In this document: positions 1 to 3,545 of the stretch, piece after piece | Layout: every line of letters starts with the position of its first letter | Position numbering within the stretch: position 1 is the first letter of the stretch | DNA from: Promethearchaeota archaeon | GTDB taxonomy: Archaea > Asgardarchaeota > Lokiarchaeia > Sigynarchaeales > SOKP01 | Length of the DNA stretch: 5,787 nt | Assembly (NCBI GenBank): GCA_019057975.1 | Contig: JAHLWJ010000298.1 | Span: 1 to 5,787, forward strand | Reading direction: 5' to 3' | Position numbers and translations under genes: made by a program | The notes under the pieces: model-generated | The model's database searches: none | What the model was told of the DNA's origin: nothing | Seen by the model: the letters and a program-made list of their open reading frames with translations, nothing else

Positions 1-10
1 TTTTTTATTT
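1..10 (+). terminator. T-rich run, possible terminator of an upstream gene
   Basis: The window opens with six T, an A, then three T. Archaeal transcription often ends at such T-runs without a hairpin. No coding sequence enters from the left that I can recognise, so the gene it would terminate is outside the window. It is weak evidence in such AT-rich DNA. Confidence 0.2.
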
Positions 11-30
11 CCTAGCTTAATATTTCTAAA

Positions 31-53
31 TAATGTCATATTATATGTCATTA
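31..53. promoter_or_regulatory. Imperfect 23-bp palindrome, candidate operator/core promoter of the DUF35 gene
   Basis: The arms TAATGTCATAT and ATATGTCATTA flank a single T at position 42. Ten of the eleven base pairs match; only 36/48 (T/T) fails. The same segment also reads as a direct repeat of ATGTCAT (33-39 and 45-51). It ends 25 nt before the ATG at 79. Its centre (ATATTATAT, 38-46) is TATA-like and would put transcription start about 10 nt before the ATG. A dimeric helix-turn-helix regulator covering the TATA box is the inferred role. No regulator gene is visible in the window. Confidence 0.35.
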
Positions 54-78
54 AGTTTATAGAAATTATAAATTACAG

Positions 79-444
79 ATGAGACTAGTGAATATTGAAG
101 AGAATATCATTTGGCACAAATGTAGAAATTGTGGTTTGTTGCAACATAACACTCATATAAGATGTTTAAAATGTAAGAACGATGATTTTGAGATTATTGA
201 AGCTTCAGGCACATGCAAACTGCTCACTTATACCATCTTAAAAGCACCCCCTGCTGAATTTCGAGATAAGGCGTCCTATGCTCTTGGAGTTGTGGAATTT
301 GAAAATGGTGTAAAAGAACTAGGTCAAATCACAACTCAAGATAATTTGAAGATAGGAATGACATTAAAACCCATTTATCAAAAAATTTGCGAGAACTTAG
401 ACGGAAAGGAAGTATATGCTCGTGTTTTTGATCCAATAGATTAA
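79..444 (+). CDS. DUF35 zinc-ribbon/OB-fold protein (acyl-CoA-binding type accessory subunit)
   Basis: This 121-residue protein has the two-part layout of the DUF35 family. An N-terminal rubredoxin-like zinc ribbon has two CxxC pairs, Cys15/Cys18 and Cys29/Cys32. An OB-fold follows from about residue 42 to the end and includes the typical segment around ALGVVEFENG (residues 68-77). In known archaeal cases DUF35 proteins bridge acetoacetyl-CoA thiolase and HMG-CoA synthase and bind the CoA substrate; other members serve bacterial thiolases and hydratases. No thiolase is visible here, so the partner would have to lie upstream or elsewhere. The ATG at 79 is the only sensible start: the frame is closed by TAA at 52-54 and has no other ATG, GTG or TTG. 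There is no clear Shine-Dalgarno sequence, which fits a leaderless or short-leader transcript. The 100-nt gap before the next gene suggests a separate unit. The family call is firm; the specific function is not. Confidence 0.85.
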   Translation: MRLVNIEENIIWHKCRNCGLLQHNTHIRCLKCKNDDFEIIEASGTCKLLTYTILKAPPAEFRDKASYALGVVEFENGVKELGQITTQDNLKIGMTLKPIYQKICENLDGKEVYARVFDPID

Positions 445-456
445 AAATGAAATTAA

Positions 457-528
457 AAGGCATATTTTGTAGAAAAATTAGTTAAATCAATTATAATTAT
501 TTATCATAAATAATTTCAAGGCATATTT
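457..528 (+). repeat. Pair of 11-bp direct repeats in the DUF35-korC gap
   Basis: AAGGCATATTT occurs exactly at 457-467 and again at 518-528, start to start 61 bp apart. The two copies flank the perfect palindrome at 495-515. A diverged form (AAAGCATTATT, 1172-1182) appears in the gap before the delta gene. It could be a regulatory motif, but low sequence complexity makes chance a real alternative. Confidence 0.3.
495..515. promoter_or_regulatory. Perfect 21-bp palindrome, candidate operator upstream of the Kor genes
   Basis: AATTATTTAT and ATAAATAATT are exact reverse complements around a single C at 505; the next flanking pair (494/516) does not match. It ends 29 nt before the gamma start at 545. 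An odd centre and arms of about 10 bp are usual for operators of dimeric regulators. As RNA it would be an all-A/U stem with a tiny loop and no following U-run, so it is a poor terminator. The right arm contains a TATA-like ATAAATA (506-512), which would place transcription start near 535. A repressor bound here would block TBP, which is inference. Confidence 0.45.
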
Positions 529-529
529 A

Positions 530-544
530 TTATTAGAAGTATTC
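530..544 (+). repeat. 15-bp motif abutting the korC start, copy 1
   Basis: TTATTAGAAGTATTC ends directly before the ATG at 545. It matches copy 2 at 1193-1207 in 14 of 15 positions. Both copies begin roughly 20 nt downstream of the centre of a TATA-like element (506-512 here, 1168-1175 for copy 2), so they could contain matching transcription start regions. The motif has no strong Shine-Dalgarno core beyond AGAAG. Confidence 0.35.
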
Positions 545-1111
545 ATGAAATTGAAATTGCGTTTTTCTGGGCGCGGCGGGCAAGGTATCAAATTTCTTGG
601 AAGCGTATTAGTTCGAGTTGCAATGGCAGCTAAGTACTACGCAACACTCACTGTTGATTACACGCCTTCCGTTCGTGGGGGTCCGATTTATTGTGATGTT
701 GTACTTAGTTCCGACCCCATTTCTTATCCCTTCTGTGATAAAGACGCTGATATTTTTATTGCAATAGATCAAAAAGGATTTACACGAGCAAGCGAATGTA
801 TTTGGGAGAAAACCATGTCTTTCATTGATGTTAACACAGTTGATAATGCTGAAGAAATCATTCAAAAAGGTACTCTTTACAGAGTTCCGATTACCAAACG
901 AGCTGATGAGAATAAAGTTACTAAAGCTACTAATATGCTCTCTTTAGGATTCATTTCTCAATATATTAGTTATAGCGAGAAGATTGATATAAAGGAAGAG
1001 CATTACAGACAAGTTCTAAACAATATGCCAGAACGGCTCAAAACCCTTAATAATCGAAGCTTTCAACTCGGAAAAGATTTATATCATGAGCTATTCGCAG
1101 ATTCAATTTGA
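545..1111 (+). CDS. korC: 2-oxoacid:ferredoxin oxidoreductase, gamma subunit (KorC-type)
   Basis: The 188-residue protein is a complete pyruvate/ketoisovalerate oxidoreductase catalytic (gamma) domain of ordinary length. It opens with the glycine-rich GRGGQG motif at residues 9-14. The family signature YTPSVRGG (usually YGPEVRGG-like) is at residues 39-46. Known gamma subunits help bind CoA and hold the alpha-beta core together in the cytoplasm. Four-subunit enzymes convert a 2-oxoacid, CoA and oxidised ferredoxin to acyl-CoA, CO2 and reduced ferredoxin. The style of this protein and its neighbours is closest to the 2-oxoglutarate (Kor) branch, but the substrate cannot be fixed from sequence alone. 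The start at 545 places the glycine motif at the usual distance from the N-terminus. A 118-nt gap separates it from delta, unlike the close spacing of the later genes. Confidence 0.9.
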   Translation: MKLKLRFSGRGGQGIKFLGSVLVRVAMAAKYYATLTVDYTPSVRGGPIYCDVVLSSDPISYPFCDKDADIFIAIDQKGFTRASECIWEKTMSFIDVNTVDNAEEIIQKGTLYRVPITKRADENKVTKATNMLSLGFISQYISYSEKIDIKEEHYRQVLNNMPERLKTLNNRSFQLGKDLYHELFADSI

Positions 1112-1167
1112 AGTAAATCCTCTTAAATTGAACTTAGGAAAAAGTAAATGGAAATGAGAAATTAATA

Positions 1168-1175
1168 TTTAAAAG
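1168..1175 (+). promoter_or_regulatory. TATA-like element in the korC-korD gap
   Basis: TTTAAAAG lies in the 118-nt gap between gamma and delta. A start about 26 nt downstream of its centre would fall inside the repeat at 1193-1207, giving a leader of roughly 30 nt that carries the ribosome binding site at 1216-1224. It suggests a second, internal promoter for delta-alpha-beta-hdrA. The evidence is only sequence resemblance in AT-rich DNA. Confidence 0.25.
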
Positions 1176-1192
1176 CATTATTAAAAGAAGTG

Positions 1193-1207
1193 TTATTAGA
1201 AGTTTTC
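1193..1207 (+). repeat. 15-bp motif upstream of korD, copy 2
   Basis: TTATTAGAAGTTTTC differs from the copy at 530-544 at one position (1204, T instead of A). It sits 22 nt before the ATG at 1230. A partial third unit, TATTAAAAGAAGTG (1179-1192), is directly adjacent, making a short imperfect tandem. Confidence 0.35.
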
Positions 1208-1229
1208 ACATAACCGAGAGGAAGAATAA

Positions 1230-1508
1230 ATGTTAAAATCTAAACGAGTTCCAATCTTAAAACCTCCCCACCCTCAAAAAAAATATGAAGTAATTTTCGA
1301 TTCTGAACAATGCGATGGTTGTAAATTATGCATAGAATTCTGTCCGAAGGAATTATTGGTAACGGATGCTGATAAATTTAATAGTCGTATGCTTCATTAT
1401 GTCATCGTAATTGCCCCTGAAGACTGTGTTGGATGCAAACAATGTGAGCGATTGTGTCCCACAGCTTCGATATTTATAAAGGAAATAGATTTAGAGGAGG
1501 TCGTTTGA
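1230..1508 (+). CDS. korD: 2-oxoacid:ferredoxin oxidoreductase, delta subunit (KorD-type ferredoxin)
   Basis: This 92-residue protein is a bacterial-type 2[4Fe-4S] ferredoxin. Cluster motif one is CDGCKLCIEFCP (Cys28, 31, 34, 38) and motif two is CVGCKQCERLCP (Cys66, 69, 72, 76). The loop between the motifs is long and includes LHYVIVIAPEDC (residues 55-66), which resembles KorD proteins. The subunit carries electrons from the TPP/FeS core of the oxidoreductase to external ferredoxin or another partner. The ATG at 1230 follows a good ribosome binding site (GAGAGGAAG, 1216-1224). The stop TGA at 1506-1508 overlaps a TTG at 1505-1507 that is the likely intended alpha start, so the two genes are probably translationally coupled. 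Confidence 0.9.
   Translation: MLKSKRVPILKPPHPQKKYEVIFDSEQCDGCKLCIEFCPKELLVTDADKFNSRMLHYVIVIAPEDCVGCKQCERLCPTASIFIKEIDLEEVV
1493..1500 (+). promoter_or_regulatory. Strong Shine-Dalgarno sequence for the alpha subunit
   Basis: AGAGGAGG lies inside the last codons of the delta gene, 4 nt before a TTG at 1505 and 9 nt before the ACG at 1510. It is the best ribosome binding site in the window. It shows that alpha translation begins around 1505-1510, not at the ATG at 1645, which lies about 145 nt further on. Confidence 0.7.
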
Positions 1509-1509
1509 A

Positions 1510-2655
1510 ACGAATAAGGAAGTTACTCAACAAAAATCGATCTTAACAACTGGAAATTCTGCCTCTGCGGAAGGGGCAATCGCAGCTGGTTGTCGATATT
1601 TTGCTGGATATCCTATTACTCCTTCTTCAGAAATTGCTGCTTATATGTCAAAACGGCTTCCCGAAGTCAATGGGACATTCATCCAAATGGAAGATGAATT
1701 AGCTTCAATTACTTCATGTCTTGGAGCTTCTTATACGGGTAAAAAGGTTATGACGGCGACTTCGGGACCTGGTTTTTCACTTATGGCCGAAAGTATTGGT
1801 TTGGGAGTAATGCTGGAAGCCCCAATGGTAATAGTAACCATTATGAGAGGAGGTCCAAGCACTGGACAACCTACGAATGCATCTCAATCTGATATTTATC
1901 AATCGAGATATGCTTCTCATGGAGATTACGAAATTATTGTTCTAGCACCATCTACAGTTCAAGAGATGTATGATTTAACCATTCGTGCCTTTAATTTAGC
2001 TGAAAAATATCGTACACCCGTAGTTGTTGCATCAGACGGAATTTTAGGACAGATGATGGAACCCGTTAAATTCCATACGAATTTTGAAATTATAGAACGT
2101 AAAGGGCCACAAGTTCCACCAGATAAGTACAAACCATTTCAAGTCATGGATGATGATCTTGTACCAGGTATGGCTGTGGCAGGAACAGATTATTCTTTTT
2201 ACGTAACTGGTTTAACTCACGATGAAGAAGGAAATCCTCAAATGACCCCTGAAGCGGGAGAAACTCTTATCAAACGTCTCTGCAATAAAATTAGGAAAGC
2301 TCAGCCTGAAATCAATGACTGGGAAGAAAAATATTTGGATGATGCTAAAATAGTGTTCTTGGCCTATGGAATTAACGCGAGAGGTGTGTCAGAGGCAATT
2401 GAAAAAGCACATCAGAAGGGACACAAAGTAGGATTTATACGACTAAAAAGCCTTTGGCCTTTCCCTGATGAATTAATGGAAAAACTGGGTCGCCAAGGAA
2501 TTTCGAAGATAGTTGTGAGTGAGATGAATTATGGAATGCTAATTCGTGAAGTCCAAAGATTCCGCCATTTATTTGAAGTTTCGGGTATAACAATCCCTAC
2601 AACCATTCCTTTTAGTCCAAAATTTATTTATGAGAATGTATTAAAAGAGGTTTAA
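1510..2655 (+). CDS. korA: 2-oxoacid:ferredoxin oxidoreductase, alpha subunit (KorA-type); start codon disrupted
   Basis: The open frame encodes about 381 residues, the normal size of KorA. Numbered from the in-frame codon at 1510, it shows GNSASAEGAIAAG (15-27), GYPITPSSEI (33-42), QMEDE (59-63), TSGPGFSLM (84-92) and RGGPSTGQPT (113-122). These belong to the pyrimidine-binding domain that completes the TPP site in the alpha-beta core; a Glu in QMEDE probably activates TPP. A transketolase-C-like domain follows from about residue 278. No ATG, GTG or TTG exists in this frame between the upstream stop (TAG, 1492-1494) and the ATG at 1645. Starting at 1645 would delete the first two conserved motifs, so it is rejected. 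A TTG at 1505, 4 nt after a strong ribosome binding site, is out of frame by one base; one extra A in the AAA at 1508-1510 would join it to this frame. The boundary at 1510 is therefore approximate. Beta follows after only 3 nt. Confidence 0.9.
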   Translation, partial: TNKEVTQQKSILTTGNSASAEGAIAAGCRYFAGYPITPSSEIAAYMSKRLPEVNGTFIQMEDELASITSCLGASYTGKKVMTATSGPGFSLMAESIGLGVMLEAPMVIVTIMRGGPSTGQPTNASQSDIYQSRYASHGDYEIIVLAPSTVQEMYDLTIRAFNLAEKYRTPVVVASDGILGQMMEPVKFHTNFEIIERKGPQVPPDKYKPFQVMDDDLVPGMAVAGTDYSFYVTGLTHDEEGNPQMTPEAGETLIKRLCNKIRKAQPEINDWEEKYLDDAKIVFLAYGINARGVSEAIEKAHQKGHKVGFIRLKSLWPFPDELMEKLGRQGISKIVVSEMNYGMLIREVQRFRHLFEVSGITIPTTIPFSPKFIYENVLKEV

Positions 2656-2658
2656 CTA

Positions 2659-3525
2659 ATGACTCCAGCAGATCATATATTAACCACAATAGAAGGTCTT
2701 GATCATCCATTAAAGGATCGCTTGAACTTACATCGCTTTATTTTTTGTCCAGGTTGTTTGATTGGAACAGTAATTTTATCAATTGCAAACTGTTTAAAAG
2801 AAAGCGGTCTCACATTTAAGGACTATGCCATTGTGTCTGGTATTGGATGTACTGGTCGGTCTAGTGGCTGTTTTAAAGGACCTGCTTTTCACACAACTCA
2901 TGGGAGAGCTATTCCTTTTGCTACAGGAATAAAGTTAGCAAATCCTAGATTAAAAGTTATTGTTCTTTCAGGCGATGGAGATCTTTTTGCTATCGGAGGA
3001 AATCATTTCATTCACGCCGCTAGAAGAAATATAGAGCTCACGGTTATCTGCATTAATAATAACATATATGGGATGACAGGTGGTCAAGTTGCCCCTACAA
3101 CTCAAGTGGGTGATATTACTCAAACAACGCCATATGGGAATGTAGAACCTCCTTTTAATTTAGTGAGCTTGGCAGCTGCATCAGGTGCAACATATGTTGC
3201 TAGATGGCCGGGATATGATACTCTTAGATTACAAAAAAGCATATTAAAAGGCATAAATAATAATGGATTTAGTTTTATAGAAGTTCTTGCTCCTTGTTTC
3301 ATTCAATATGGATCAAAAAATAAATTGGGTGACGCCATAGAGATTCTAGAATGGTTAAAAAAACAAATTATTATCAATAATGATTGTCTTCCTCATGAAG
3401 CAACATTCAACTTTCAGAAAAAGACTGTAATTTGTGGGGAGTTCGTTGAAGAATCACGTGAGGGGTTTACTGAAAAATTAGAGCAAGTTCGACAGAAAGC
3501 ACAAAGCAAAAAAACTAAAAACTAA
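2659..3525 (+). CDS. korB: 2-oxoacid:ferredoxin oxidoreductase, beta subunit (KorB-type, TPP-binding)
   Basis: The 288-residue protein is the TPP- and [4Fe-4S]-binding catalytic subunit. The TPP/Mg motif starts with GDGD (105-108) and ends with NNNIYGMTGGQ (133-143). Probable cluster ligands are Cys30 and Cys33 (CPGC), Cys64 (GIGC) and Cys213 (APC). HTTHGRA (78-84) and FATGIKLANP (87-96) are very typical of the Kor branch. The C-terminus includes NKLGDAIEILEWLK (221-234) and a lysine-rich tail. With alpha it decarboxylates the 2-oxoacid, forms acyl-CoA and passes electrons to delta. Two departures stand out. CPGC is followed by Leu-Ile-Gly where family members usually have a Gly-(His/Asn)-Gly type sequence, and an extra Cys71 follows the GIGC segment. 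The ATG at 2659 follows AGAGG (2646-2650) at a good distance. The substrate is probably 2-oxoglutarate, but another 2-oxoacid is possible. Confidence 0.92.
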   Translation: MTPADHILTTIEGLDHPLKDRLNLHRFIFCPGCLIGTVILSIANCLKESGLTFKDYAIVSGIGCTGRSSGCFKGPAFHTTHGRAIPFATGIKLANPRLKVIVLSGDGDLFAIGGNHFIHAARRNIELTVICINNNIYGMTGGQVAPTTQVGDITQTTPYGNVEPPFNLVSLAAASGATYVARWPGYDTLRLQKSILKGINNNGFSFIEVLAPCFIQYGSKNKLGDAIEILEWLKKQIIINNDCLPHEATFNFQKKTVICGEFVEESREGFTEKLEQVRQKAQSKKTKN

Positions 3526-3545
3526 AGGAAATTCAGAGTGAAAAG

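Noticed and set aside
608..865. Minus-strand open frame opposite korC
   Set aside because: It is antisense to a clearly conserved gene and shows no family motif; a shadow frame.
1162..1184. Possible third palindrome (TTAATA with TATTAA) before korD
   Set aside because: Only 7 of 11 pairs match and the centre is unpaired; expected by chance in such AT-rich DNA.
1645..2655. Alpha subunit starting at the ATG at 1645
   Set aside because: This start removes the conserved GNSASAEGA and GYPITPSSEI motifs and lies far from the strong ribosome binding site at 1493-1500. The conserved frame is open upstream.
3120..3302. Minus-strand open frame opposite korB
   Set aside because: Short, no recognisable domain, and opposite conserved beta-subunit coding sequence.
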